A stretch of 64,000 bases of DNA from CAZOSF01 sp964582415. Lineage in GTDB: Bacteria > Bacteroidota > Bacteroidia > Flavobacteriales > Flavobacteriaceae. The notes below the pieces were generated by a model, which was given only the letters and a program-made list of their open reading frames with translations, was not told where the DNA came from and searched no databases. The stretch is from the NCBI GenBank assembly GCA_964582415.1, contig CAZOSF010000002.1:1-64000 (forward strand), read 5' to 3'. Position numbers and translations under genes: made by a program. Shown here piece by piece: positions 17,300 to 25,827 of the stretch (position 1 is its first letter; each line of letters opens with the position of its first letter).

Positions 17300-17342
17300 A
17301 ATTGTTACGTATTAATAATTAAAGTTTCTATTCAAATTAAAA

Positions 17343-17367
17343 CAGGGCCAAAATAAATTCAGCCCTG
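17343..17367 (-). promoter_or_regulatory. Hairpin in the rpsJ-rplC gap, possible attenuator or leader
   Basis: CAGGGC (17343-17348) and GCCCTG (17362-17367) can pair around a 13-nt loop. On the minus strand TTTTAATTT follows, so it resembles a weak intrinsic terminator or attenuator 44 nt before rplC. There is no full TAnnTTTG promoter after it. Its function is not known to me. Confidence 0.4.
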
Positions 17368-17438
17368 AATTTTATTTTGTTTCTCCGTTTTTCCCTCGCT
17401 CGCAGCTCAGGACATGTTTGCTTTTACAGCTATGGTAC

Positions 17439-17744
17439 TTACACCTTGATCTCTACTTCAACGCCACTTGGCAACTCCAATTTCATCAAGGCATCGATGG
17501 TCTTGGAGGAAGAGCTGTAGATATCCAACAAGCGCTTGTAGGAACTTAGTTGGAATTGCTCTCTACTTTTCTTGTTTACGTGGGGTGAGCGCAATACGGT
17601 AAAGATTTTTTTATGGGTTGGTAATGGAATTGGACCCGTTACCACTGCACCTGTACTTTTAACGGTCTTTACGATTTTTTCAGCAGATTTGTCTACTAAA
17701 TTATGATCGTAAGATTTTAATTTAATTCTGATTTTTTGACTCAT
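17439..17744 (-). CDS. rpsJ: Ribosomal protein uS10
   Basis: Small-subunit head protein, also the NusE partner of NusB in transcription antitermination. It has 101 residues, starting MSQKIRIKLKSYDHNLVDKS, with GPIPLPTHKKIFTVLRSPHVNKKSREQF. It sits 11 nt after fusA with no tuf gene between them. Confidence 0.98.
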   Translation of the reverse strand: MSQKIRIKLKSYDHNLVDKSAEKIVKTVKSTGAVVTGPIPLPTHKKIFTVLRSPHVNKKSREQFQLSSYKRLLDIYSSSSKTIDALMKLELPSGVEVEIKV

Positions 17745-17755
17745 TGCTGAAAATA

Positions 17756-19891
17756 TTAAACGTTAGCGGTTCCTCTTGCAGCTGCGATCACACCTTCCGA
17801 AATATTGGTTGGGGTCTCAGCATAGTGCGAAAATTCCATGGTTGAAGTAGCACGACCCGAAGACAAGGTTCTCAAGGTGGTTACATATCCGAACATTTCA
17901 GAAAGTGGCACCTCTGCCTTGATCACTTTCGAACCAGCACGATCGCTCATGTTGTTTACATGACCACGACGACGGTTCAAGTCACCAACGATATCTCCCA
18001 TGTTTTCTTCTGGAGTCAATACTTCCAGTTTCATGATCGGCTCCATGATGATGGCACCTGCTGCCTTGGCAGCCGATTTAAATCCGATCTTCGCAGCCAA
18101 TTCGAAAGAAAGCTGGTCGGAATCCACAGGGTGGAAAGAACCATCCTTTAGGGTAACGCGCATACGCTCAATTTCAAATCCAGCCAATGGACCATTCTTC
18201 ATTGCTTCTTTGAATCCTTTTTCCACAGAAGGGATAAATTCCTTAGGAATGTTACCACCTTTTACTTCATTCACGAATTCAAGTCCAACTTTCTTATCAT
18301 CCTCTGCAGGACCTAGGGTAAAGATGATATCGGCAAATTTACCGCGACCACCCGTTTGTTTTTTGTAAACTTCACGGTGCTCAGCAGTTCTGGTGATAGC
18401 CTCCTTGTACTCAACCTGAGGTTGTCCTTGGTTTACTTCCACCTTGAACTCACGCTTCAAACGATCTACAATGATATCCAAGTGAAGCTCACCCATACCA
18501 GAGATAATAGTTTGTCCACTCGCCTCATCGGTACGAACCTGGAAGGTTGGATCTTCTTCAGCCAATTTCGCCAAAGCCATACCCAATTTATCAACGTCAG
18601 CCTTGGTTTTTGGCTCAACAGCAATACCGATTACTGGATCAGGGAACACCATACTTTCCAATACGATAGGGTGTTTCTCATCACACAAGGTATCTCCTGT
18701 TTTGATATCCTTAAATCCTACAGCAGCACCGATATCTCCTGCTTCGATATATTCGATAGCATTTTGCTTGTTCGCGTGCATCTGATAGATACGGGAAATA
18801 CGTTCTTTATTTCCAGAACGGGTATTCAAAATATAGGAACCCGCATTCAAACGACCAGAGTACGCACGGAAGAATGCCAAACGACCTACGAAAGGATCGG
18901 TAGCAATCTTGAAGGCCAAGGCCGAGAATGGAGCCGATACATCCGGCTTACGAGCTTCTTCTTTTTCTGTATCAGGGTTGGTACCGATAATCGCTTCCTT
19001 ATCTGTTGGAGAAGGCAAATAACGACAAACAGCATCCAACAAGAACTGTACTCCTTTGTTTTTGAACGCAGAACCACAGATCATTGGGATGATACTCATA
19101 TCCATTACGGCAGCACGCAAAGCAGCGTGGATCTCTTCTTCCGTGATAGAATCTTCATCCTCCATGAATTTTTCCAAAAGGTTCTCATCGTAGGCAGCTA
19201 CTTCTTCGATAAGCTTCCCACGGTATTCGTGAGCTTCTTCTTTCAATTCCTCTGGAATTTCGATCACATCGAAAGTAGCTCCTTGGGTTTCATCATGCCA
19301 GATGATAGCACGGTTCTTCACAAGGTCAACAATTCCTTTGAAATCCAACTCCTCACCGATTGGCAATACAATTGGCACCGCATTCGATCCCAACATCTCC
19401 TTTACCTGAGTACAAACATTCATGAAGTCGGAACCTTGACGGTCCATCTTGTTCACAAACCCCATACGAGGCACTTTGTAGTTGTCTGCCAAACGCCAGT
19501 TGGTTTCCGACTGAGGCTCCACTCCGTCTACAGCAGAGAAAAGGAACACCAATCCGTCCAATACTCGTAGGGAACGGTTTACCTCAACGGTAAAGTCAAC
19601 GTGCCCGGGAGTATCGATAATATTGAAGTGATACCCTTTGGTATCAGGAGTAGGCTGACCGTTTTCCACTGGGAAATTCCAGGTACAGGTAGTTGCAGCA
19701 GAAGTAATGGTAATACCACGCTCTTGCTCTTGCTCCATCCAGTCCATGGTAGCCGCCCCATCGTGCACCTCACCAATCTTGTGGCTTCGTCCGGTGTAGA
19801 ATAGGATACGCTCGGTCGTTGTGGTTTTACCGGCATCAATGTGCGCGGCAATTCCGATATTTCTTGTGTATTTTAAATCTCTTTGAGCCAT
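17756..19891 (-). CDS. fusA: Translation elongation factor G
   Basis: GTPase that drives tRNA-mRNA translocation and, with RRF, ribosome recycling. It has 711 residues, full length. The G domain shows the P-loop AHIDAGKTTTTERIL, switch region RGITITSAATTC, DTPGHVDFTVEV and NKMDRQG. Domain IV contains the loop region REVYKKQTGGRGKFADI. It lies between rpsG (6 nt) and rpsJ (11 nt). Confidence 0.98.
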   Translation of the reverse strand: MAQRDLKYTRNIGIAAHIDAGKTTTTERILFYTGRSHKIGEVHDGAATMDWMEQEQERGITITSAATTCTWNFPVENGQPTPDTKGYHFNIIDTPGHVDFTVEVNRSLRVLDGLVFLFSAVDGVEPQSETNWRLADNYKVPRMGFVNKMDRQGSDFMNVCTQVKEMLGSNAVPIVLPIGEELDFKGIVDLVKNRAIIWHDETQGATFDVIEIPEELKEEAHEYRGKLIEEVAAYDENLLEKFMEDEDSITEEEIHAALRAAVMDMSIIPMICGSAFKNKGVQFLLDAVCRYLPSPTDKEAIIGTNPDTEKEEARKPDVSAPFSALAFKIATDPFVGRLAFFRAYSGRLNAGSYILNTRSGNKERISRIYQMHANKQNAIEYIEAGDIGAAVGFKDIKTGDTLCDEKHPIVLESMVFPDPVIGIAVEPKTKADVDKLGMALAKLAEEDPTFQVRTDEASGQTIISGMGELHLDIIVDRLKREFKVEVNQGQPQVEYKEAITRTAEHREVYKKQTGGRGKFADIIFTLGPAEDDKKVGLEFVNEVKGGNIPKEFIPSVEKGFKEAMKNGPLAGFEIERMRVTLKDGSFHPVDSDQLSFELAAKIGFKSAAKAAGAIIMEPIMKLEVLTPEENMGDIVGDLNRRRGHVNNMSDRAGSKVIKAEVPLSEMFGYVTTLRTLSSGRATSTMEFSHYAETPTNISEGVIAAARGTANV

Positions 19892-19897
19892 TTTTTA

Positions 19898-20374
19898 TTA
19901 GAATCTAAAGTGTGAGAATGCTTTGTTTGCCTCGGCCATCTTATGGGTATCCATACGTTTTTTAACCGCAGCACCTTCTTCTTTAGCAGCTGCCAAAATT
20001 TCTGCAGCCAATTTCTGAGCCATAGACTTTTCGTTACGCTTACGAGCATAACCGATCAACCACTTCATAGCTGTGGAGATCTTTCGGTCTGGGCGGATTT
20101 GCATTGGGATTTGGAAGGTAGCCCCTCCAACACGACGGCTACGAACCTCTACGTGAGGCATAACATTGGAAAGAGCATCTTTCCAAAGCTCCAAAGCCGT
20201 TTTTTCATCGTCTTGTTTTTTGTTTTCTACGATATCAAGGGCATCGTAGAATACTTTGAAAGCCACCGACTTCTTACCGTCCCACATCAAGTTGTTCACA
20301 AAACGCGTCACCAACTGATCGTTGAACTTTGGATCTGGCAAAAGTGGTCTTTTCTTGGCCTGTCTTTTTCTCAT
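19898..20374 (-). CDS. rpsG: Ribosomal protein uS7
   Basis: Primary binder of the 16S 3' major domain; regulator of the str operon in E. coli. It has 158 residues, starting MRKRQAKKRPLLPDPKFNDQ. The family signature NVMPHVEVRSRRVGGATFQIP is intact. It lies 23 nt after rpsL. Confidence 0.98.
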   Translation of the reverse strand: MRKRQAKKRPLLPDPKFNDQLVTRFVNNLMWDGKKSVAFKVFYDALDIVENKKQDDEKTALELWKDALSNVMPHVEVRSRRVGGATFQIPMQIRPDRKISTAMKWLIGYARKRNEKSMAQKLAAEILAAAKEEGAAVKKRMDTHKMAEANKAFSHFRF

Positions 20375-20397
20375 TGCTTCTCTTTAAAAGTTTTTAA

Positions 20398-20772
20398 TTA
20401 CTTCTTAGGGCGTTTTGCTCCGTACTTTGATCGACGTTGTAGACGACCTTGAACACCAGCGGTATCCAAAGCGCCACGAACAATGTGATAACGTACACCA
20501 GGCAAATCTTTTACCCTTCCACCTCTAACCAATACTATCGAGTGCTCCTGGAGGTTGTGTCCTTCACCACCGATGTACGCGTTAACTTCCTTCCCATTGG
20601 TCAAACGAACCCTTGCTACTTTACGCATAGCAGAGTTTGGTTTCTTAGGAGTGGTAGTATATACACGAGTACACACACCGCGGCGTTGCGGGCACGAATC
20701 CAAAGCAGCCGATTTACTCTTCTTGGTTATTTTGGCTCTTCCTTTTCGTACTAATTGTGAAATAGTTGGCAT
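20398..20772 (-). CDS. rpsL: Ribosomal protein uS12
   Basis: Decoding-centre protein and target of streptomycin-resistance mutations. It has 124 residues, starting MPTISQLVRKGRAKITKKSK. The loops TTPKKPNSAMRKVARVRL and GGRVKDLPGVRYHIVRGALD keep the Lys residues of streptomycin-sensitive proteins. It is the first gene of the ribosomal run. A purine-rich AAGGA lies about 8 nt before the ATG, unusual in a group that rarely uses Shine-Dalgarno sites. Confidence 0.98.
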   Translation of the reverse strand: MPTISQLVRKGRAKITKKSKSAALDSCPQRRGVCTRVYTTTPKKPNSAMRKVARVRLTNGKEVNAYIGGEGHNLQEHSIVLVRGGRVKDLPGVRYHIVRGALDTAGVQGRLQRRSKYGAKRPKK

Positions 20773-20828
20773 ATAAAATCCTTGTTATACTTAATTAAAT
20801 GACATACTTTCCCCTATAAAAGGGCGTG

Positions 20829-20859
20829 CAAAGGTAGAAATAAAATTGAATTATTCAAA
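20829..20859 (-). promoter_or_regulatory. Consensus Bacteroidota promoter of the ribosomal run
   Basis: On the minus strand TTTG (20856-20859) is followed by a 19-nt spacer and TACCTTTG (20829-20836). This is an exact match to the published TTTG-N19-TAnnTTTG pattern of Bacteroidota. It predicts a leader of about 50 nt before rpsL, in which a small hairpin (CCCT...AGGG) could form. Confidence 0.85.
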
Positions 20860-20942
20860 CACCCTTATATTTATTTTTCAACGATTTATATTTATTTGAA
20901 GTTTCCACAAGATTGAACGCCTAAATTCGTTACTTAGGCAAG

Positions 20943-22655
20943 TTGATTCCATCCAATTTGAGGCAGTTATTAACATACGCTTTATACCTATATATAGGTC
21001 TACTTTATTCTGCGTCCGTTTTGGGACAAGAAATCCATCTGGAATTGGATACCTACCCGGCCCTGACAACGGCCCAATTGGACAGTCTAGGGTTCCGGTC
21101 CGCATTCGAAAATTACAAGGCACTGGAAGAAGCTATAGACAGCCTCTCCATACGATTGCAGCACTATGGTTTTCTGGAAGTACGCAAGCGATCCATCACA
21201 AAAGTGAATGACACTACCTACACCACCCATTTCGAATTGGGCAATCGCTGGAAATATATTTCCCTCGTGTTCGACGAAAAGGAGTTCAGTCCAGACGAAT
21301 TTAGGAAACTCGGATGGAAGCCTGAGGGCACCACTGTAGTTCTCCCGTTGGCTCAGTTGGAGAGAGTGCTCAAAAAACTATCGCGTTTGAAGTCGGCATC
21401 GGGCACCCCTTTTGCGAGTATTCAGTTAACCGAACTCAAACAACTCGATTCAAATTTCCTGATCGCCAAGCTTGAACTCAACGCCAGGGAACAACGCACC
21501 ATCGATGGTTGGGTGATAAAAGGCTACGAAAAGTTTCCAGTTGCGTTTCTGCGCTACTATGCCGGCGTAAAGCGAGGCCAGCTTTTTCGGAAGGAGAAAC
21601 TTTTGAAACAAAATGAGGTTTTGGACCAGCTGGGATTCGTAAAATCGATAAAGGCCCCCGAAGCGCTATTCAAAAAAGACAGCACTTTGGTTTATTTCTA
21701 TCTTGAAAAAACCAACCACAATCTTTTCGATGGCATTCTTGGTTTTGCCACAAATGAAGAAACCCAAAAGCTGGAATTCAACGGGTATTTGAATCTAGAA
21801 TTGAACAATAACCTAAATTTCGGCGAGCAATTGAAGATTAACTACAAGGCAGACGGTCGGGAACAGCAAAATTTTTCTGCCGCCGTGCAACTGCCCTATT
21901 TGCTTAAAACTCCATTTGGCGTGGGCCTGGAGTTGAAAATTTTTAAACGGGATAGCACCTTTTCCACCACCGAACAGCAGGCTCGGGTGTATTACCAAAC
22001 ATCGCCTCAAACCAGAGTGTATGCAGGCTATAAGGGTTACGAATCGAGCAATCTATTGGATTCGGAAAACGCCTTGGCCTCTATTGAAGATTTCAACGCC
22101 AATTTTTTTCTTGTGGGAGGCGAATTTAGAGTACCACAGCCCAATCGGTTTTTCCCTGTCAAATCGTATCTCCGAATCGAATCAGAAATAGGAAAACGCA
22201 GCACGCGATCGAACGAGGTGGATCAATTGCGATTGGCACTAAATGCGCACCATATTTTTAATTTAAATTCTCAAAACAGTATATTCATCGGCAATAGCAC
22301 AGGATATCTGCAAAGCGATGGCTATTTCGAAAACGACCTCTTCCGATTTGGCGGGATCAATTCCTTGCGGGGGTTCAATGAAAACAGCATCGATGCTTCC
22401 CTCTATACGGTAATCAATTCAGAATATCGGTATCAGTTCAGCCAAGCTCTTTACGTGAATAGCCTACTTGACTTTGGTTATTTTGAAAATGAGGTTTTTG
22501 ATCAGCAGGAAGAATTATACAGTTTTGGATTCGGATTGGGTTTAAATACGCGGTCGGGAATCTTAAAATTGAATATTGCCAATGGGTTTGCAAAGAATCA
22601 AAATTTGGACTTCGGCCAGACCAAAGTCCACCTGCTTTTCGTCACGAATTTTTAG
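20943..22655 (+). CDS. Omp85-superfamily outer-membrane protein (BamA/TamA-like)
   Basis: A 570-residue protein with an N-terminal export signal (hydrophobic stretch to about residue 28, ending SASVLGQ). A periplasmic region to about residue 260 looks like POTRA repeats. The rest is a C-terminal beta-barrel ending in the Phe-terminated strand KVHLLFVTNF. The phrase GGINSLRGFNENS matches the conserved RGF/RGY loop of Omp85 barrels. It is shorter than BamA, so a TamA-like or specialised assembly/transport role is possible. The only start I can place is TTG at 20943, because an in-frame stop lies at 20922-20924. It is divergent from rpsL. Confidence 0.8.
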   Translation: MIPSNLRQLLTYALYLYIGLLYSASVLGQEIHLELDTYPALTTAQLDSLGFRSAFENYKALEEAIDSLSIRLQHYGFLEVRKRSITKVNDTTYTTHFELGNRWKYISLVFDEKEFSPDEFRKLGWKPEGTTVVLPLAQLERVLKKLSRLKSASGTPFASIQLTELKQLDSNFLIAKLELNAREQRTIDGWVIKGYEKFPVAFLRYYAGVKRGQLFRKEKLLKQNEVLDQLGFVKSIKAPEALFKKDSTLVYFYLEKTNHNLFDGILGFATNEETQKLEFNGYLNLELNNNLNFGEQLKINYKADGREQQNFSAAVQLPYLLKTPFGVGLELKIFKRDSTFSTTEQQARVYYQTSPQTRVYAGYKGYESSNLLDSENALASIEDFNANFFLVGGEFRVPQPNRFFPVKSYLRIESEIGKRSTRSNEVDQLRLALNAHHIFNLNSQNSIFIGNSTGYLQSDGYFENDLFRFGGINSLRGFNENSIDASLYTVINSEYRYQFSQALYVNSLLDFGYFENEVFDQQEELYSFGFGLGLNTRSGILKLNIANGFAKNQNLDFGQTKVHLLFVTNF

Positions 22656-22705
22656 TAATCACCGATAAGAATTCACAAATATTTAAGTTAAAGGACTTTT
22701 ATTTA

Positions 22706-22736
22706 TTGTGGGTTTAACAATTTATTACGAATTTTG
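22706..22736 (+). promoter_or_regulatory. Upstream element of susC copy 1, shared with copy 2
   Basis: A 31-nt block, TTGTG-N2-TTTAAC-N2-TTTATT-N2-GA-N-TTTTG, ends 18 nt before the susC ATG. The same spaced words occur before the second susC (27888-27918), identical at 24 of 31 positions. The ends sit where -33 and -7 boxes would be (TTGT, 19 nt, GAATTTTG). This suggests a shared, slightly non-consensus promoter or operator. Confidence 0.5.
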
Positions 22737-22754
22737 AACAAAAATTTATTTTTT

Positions 22755-25700
22755 ATGAAACACAAACTACATCTCTATTTGGCGTGTCTATTTGCGCTAG
22801 TGGTACAGTTTGGCTTCGCTCAGGAGAAGACCATCACTGGAACCATTACAGACGACACGGGTGTTCCCCTACCTGGTGCGAACGTCATTATTAAGGAAAC
22901 AACAAACGGAACCCAATCCGATTTCGATGGTAACTATACCATCACGGCTAACGTAGGCCAGGTCTTGGTGTTCAGTTATGTAGGTTTCCAATCCAAAGAA
23001 ATTCCAGTAACCGCTACCACCGCGACTGTTAACGTACAGATGGAAGCAGGTACCCAACTTACCGAAGTTGTGATTACTGGATATTCTCGAAGAAATCAAA
23101 CAGTACAGGCCTCATCTTCCGTTTCCATCAGTTCTGCAGAAATTGCAGAGTTGAGCCCTGTAACCAGTGTAGACAACTTGCTTCAAGGTAAAGCAGCAGG
23201 GGTTCAGGTTACAGCAGCAAACGGTAAACCGGGACAGGGAGCGTTCGTTCGTATCCGAGGTATTGGATCGTTGACGGCAGGTGCTTCTTCTCCACTTTAT
23301 GTGGTGGATGGTGCTATCATCCGTGAGGAAGATTTGGCGAACATCCCCAATGAGGATATTGAAAACATTACCGTACTTAAGGATGCTGCCACTACGGCTC
23401 GTTATGGGTCCAGGGGTGCTAGTGGGGTTGTTGTAATCACCACTAAATCCGGTAAGCGTGATGGTGATGCCAGCATTCGATTCACTTCTCGTTACGGGGT
23501 TGTATCTCGCGTAAATCCGAATTTCAAGGTGATGAATGCCGAGCAAAAGTTCCAGTATGAAGCTGAATTATATGCTTTAGGTGTTAGTGCGGCAGGAAAC
23601 CTTCCTGGTGTAACTACTCAACCTGGTTCTGAAGAGCGTCAATTCCTTTTGGATTATGAAACCGATTGGGAAGATTTGATGTTAAAAGAAGGTATCATCC
23701 AAAACAACAACGTTAGTATTTCAGGTGGTAGTGAGCGAATGGACTACTATTTCTCTGTAGGACATGACCGCAACACAGGGATCATCGATCAGATTGATGG
23801 TTTCGAGCGTATCAGCAGCCGTTTAAACTTGAATTTCGATGCTAAAGATTGGTTGACCATCGGTGTAAATGTAGGGTACTCTCGTTCTACTTCCGATGAG
23901 CCTCGTGACCGTAACAACGTTCAGAACCCATTCCGTGCCATGTATGATTACAACGCTTACGAAACGGAATTTATCTTGAACGATGATGGTTCCATCCAAT
24001 TGGATGAGAATGGTAACCCCGTATACAACCCAACACACACCACCTTCAACGTAAGAGGTGCCTTGTTGTCTGAACCAGCGATTGCTATTCAAAACAACTG
24101 GTTGGGATCTGTAAACGCTACCGCTAGCTTATTCAAAAATGTAAGCTATACCTTTGGCGTTGCCGCTAACAGCATCAACAGACGTACTGAAAGTTACTCT
24201 AAGCCTGGAGGAATTTTGGATTCCATTATTGGAGACCCTAACAACCCAGGTAACAAATTGGATACTGGTACCTATCGTTACGATATCACCATCAGTAACC
24301 GTTTGGGATATAGCTTAAACACCGATAACCACCACTTAGATTTGTTGGGTCTTTACGAATTCAACTATAACGAAAATAATGGTTATTTGGTTAGAAGCAT
24401 TGGTTTCCCTTCTGCAGAGTTAACCACTCAGATCAATGGTGCTCAATTAACCGCCGGTAACACTACCCGCAACAAATTGACCTTGTTGTCTTATGGATTC
24501 TTTGCCGATTATGACTACCAAGAAAAATATTTGGCTTCTGGTTCTGTTCGTTATGACGGTTCGTCTAACTTCGGTGCTGATAACCGCTTCGGACTTTTCT
24601 ATAGTGGAAGTTTAGGTTGGAACATCGCCAAAGAAAACTTCTTCAATGTTAAAGCTATCAACGATTTGAAACTTCGTGTTTCTTACGGTACCACGGGTAA
24701 CCGAGATGGTATCTCTCGTTATGCCGCTCAAGACAACGTAGCTTTCGATGCATACCCAGGTGGTTCAGCTACCATTCCTTCCAACATCGGAAACCCCGAT
24801 TTGAAATGGGAAACGACCACTACCACTAACTTCGGTTTGGAATTCAACTTGTTCGACCGTAGAGTACGTGGAGTTACCGATTACTTCATCAGAACTACAG
24901 AAGATCTATTGTTCTCTGTACCACGTGCTGATGAATCCGGGGTTGGATTTGTATTTGGCAACCTTGGTAAAATCGAAAACAAAGGTTTGGAAATCTCTCT
25001 TCAAGGAGATGTATTCCGATCTAAAGATTTCACTTGGACTCTCGGAGGAAACATTGTATTCCTAGATCACCAAATTTTGGAATTACCTGACGGCGAAGAC
25101 GTAGCGCCAGGTAACGCTTTCAACATCCTATGGAGAGAAGGTGCTAAGATCAACGAACATTTCTTGGTGCGTTATGCAGGGGTCGACCCAGCAACGGGTG
25201 CTCCATTGTACTATGGTGCCGACGGAAACACCTACCGTGCATTTGATCTTCCAGAAGACGAAGACGAAAACCGTGTACTTCAAGGAAAATCTACCATCGC
25301 TGATAAAGAAGGTGGTTTCTTCACCAACATGAAATACAAAGGATTCGGATTGCGTGCTGATTTTGTTTTCAAGGCAGGTAACTGGATCAACAACTTTGTA
25401 AAGTCTAACTTGATTTCCGATGGATTCAACATCGATGACAATCAAGCAGTTGACGCTTTCAATTATTGGAGACAACCCGGTGATACCAACGTTCACCCAA
25501 GCCCATTGATCTCTCAAGAAGAATTAGGTGCCGTGAACTCTGACCGTTTCCTTGAAAAAGGGGATTATATCAGAATGCGTAACATTACCTTGTCTTACGA
25601 TTTCAACGACAGAGCCCTTGACAATACTCCATTCAAGAGATTAAGATTGTATGTTCAAGGTCAGAACCTTTTGACTTTCTCTAAATTCTTTGGAGATCCT

Positions 25701-25823
25701 GAAGTAGGTATTTCTTCAGGTGAAACTATTAGCTATGCGAACAGTGTGGCACCAGGGGAAGCTACTTTATATAGTTATCCAAACACTAGATCCGTTCAGA
25801 TTGGATTGGATGTAACTTTCTAA
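22755..25823 (+). CDS. SusC/RagA-type TonB-dependent transporter, copy 1
   Basis: Outer-membrane TonB-dependent transporter that, with its SusD lipoprotein, imports oligosaccharides or peptides. From the ATG at 22755 it has 1022 residues: signal peptide to about residue 23 (ends FGFAQ), a carboxypeptidase-regulatory-like Ig fold (ITGTITDDTGVPLPGANV), a plug domain (LQGKAAGVQVTAANG, RIRGIGSL, PLYVVDGAII, LKDAATTARYGSRGASG) and a barrel ending SVQIGLDVTF. An upstream TTG at 22734 is in frame but precedes the natural signal peptide. No STN signalling domain is seen. It is the first gene of a three-gene operon and its codons are biased as in highly expressed genes. Substrate unknown. Confidence 0.95.
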   Translation: MKHKLHLYLACLFALVVQFGFAQEKTITGTITDDTGVPLPGANVIIKETTNGTQSDFDGNYTITANVGQVLVFSYVGFQSKEIPVTATTATVNVQMEAGTQLTEVVITGYSRRNQTVQASSSVSISSAEIAELSPVTSVDNLLQGKAAGVQVTAANGKPGQGAFVRIRGIGSLTAGASSPLYVVDGAIIREEDLANIPNEDIENITVLKDAATTARYGSRGASGVVVITTKSGKRDGDASIRFTSRYGVVSRVNPNFKVMNAEQKFQYEAELYALGVSAAGNLPGVTTQPGSEERQFLLDYETDWEDLMLKEGIIQNNNVSISGGSERMDYYFSVGHDRNTGIIDQIDGFERISSRLNLNFDAKDWLTIGVNVGYSRSTSDEPRDRNNVQNPFRAMYDYNAYETEFILNDDGSIQLDENGNPVYNPTHTTFNVRGALLSEPAIAIQNNWLGSVNATASLFKNVSYTFGVAANSINRRTESYSKPGGILDSIIGDPNNPGNKLDTGTYRYDITISNRLGYSLNTDNHHLDLLGLYEFNYNENNGYLVRSIGFPSAELTTQINGAQLTAGNTTRNKLTLLSYGFFADYDYQEKYLASGSVRYDGSSNFGADNRFGLFYSGSLGWNIAKENFFNVKAINDLKLRVSYGTTGNRDGISRYAAQDNVAFDAYPGGSATIPSNIGNPDLKWETTTTTNFGLEFNLFDRRVRGVTDYFIRTTEDLLFSVPRADESGVGFVFGNLGKIENKGLEISLQGDVFRSKDFTWTLGGNIVFLDHQILELPDGEDVAPGNAFNILWREGAKINEHFLVRYAGVDPATGAPLYYGADGNTYRAFDLPEDEDENRVLQGKSTIADKEGGFFTNMKYKGFGLRADFVFKAGNWINNFVKSNLISDGFNIDDNQAVDAFNYWRQPGDTNVHPSPLISQEELGAVNSDRFLEKGDYIRMRNITLSYDFNDRALDNTPFKRLRLYVQGQNLLTFSKFFGDPEVGISSGETISYANSVAPGEATLYSYPNTRSVQIGLDVTF

Positions 25824-25827
25824 AAAA

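Noticed and set aside
17300..17340. An internal rplC promoter
   Set aside because: TAATTTG near 17333 is one base short of TAnnTTTG and no TTTG sits at a fitting distance.
18356..19570. A 404-codon open frame on the plus strand opposite fusA
   Set aside because: It is the antisense shadow of the highly conserved fusA gene, with no recognisable domain and no promoter box. Long antisense frames are expected opposite codon-biased genes.
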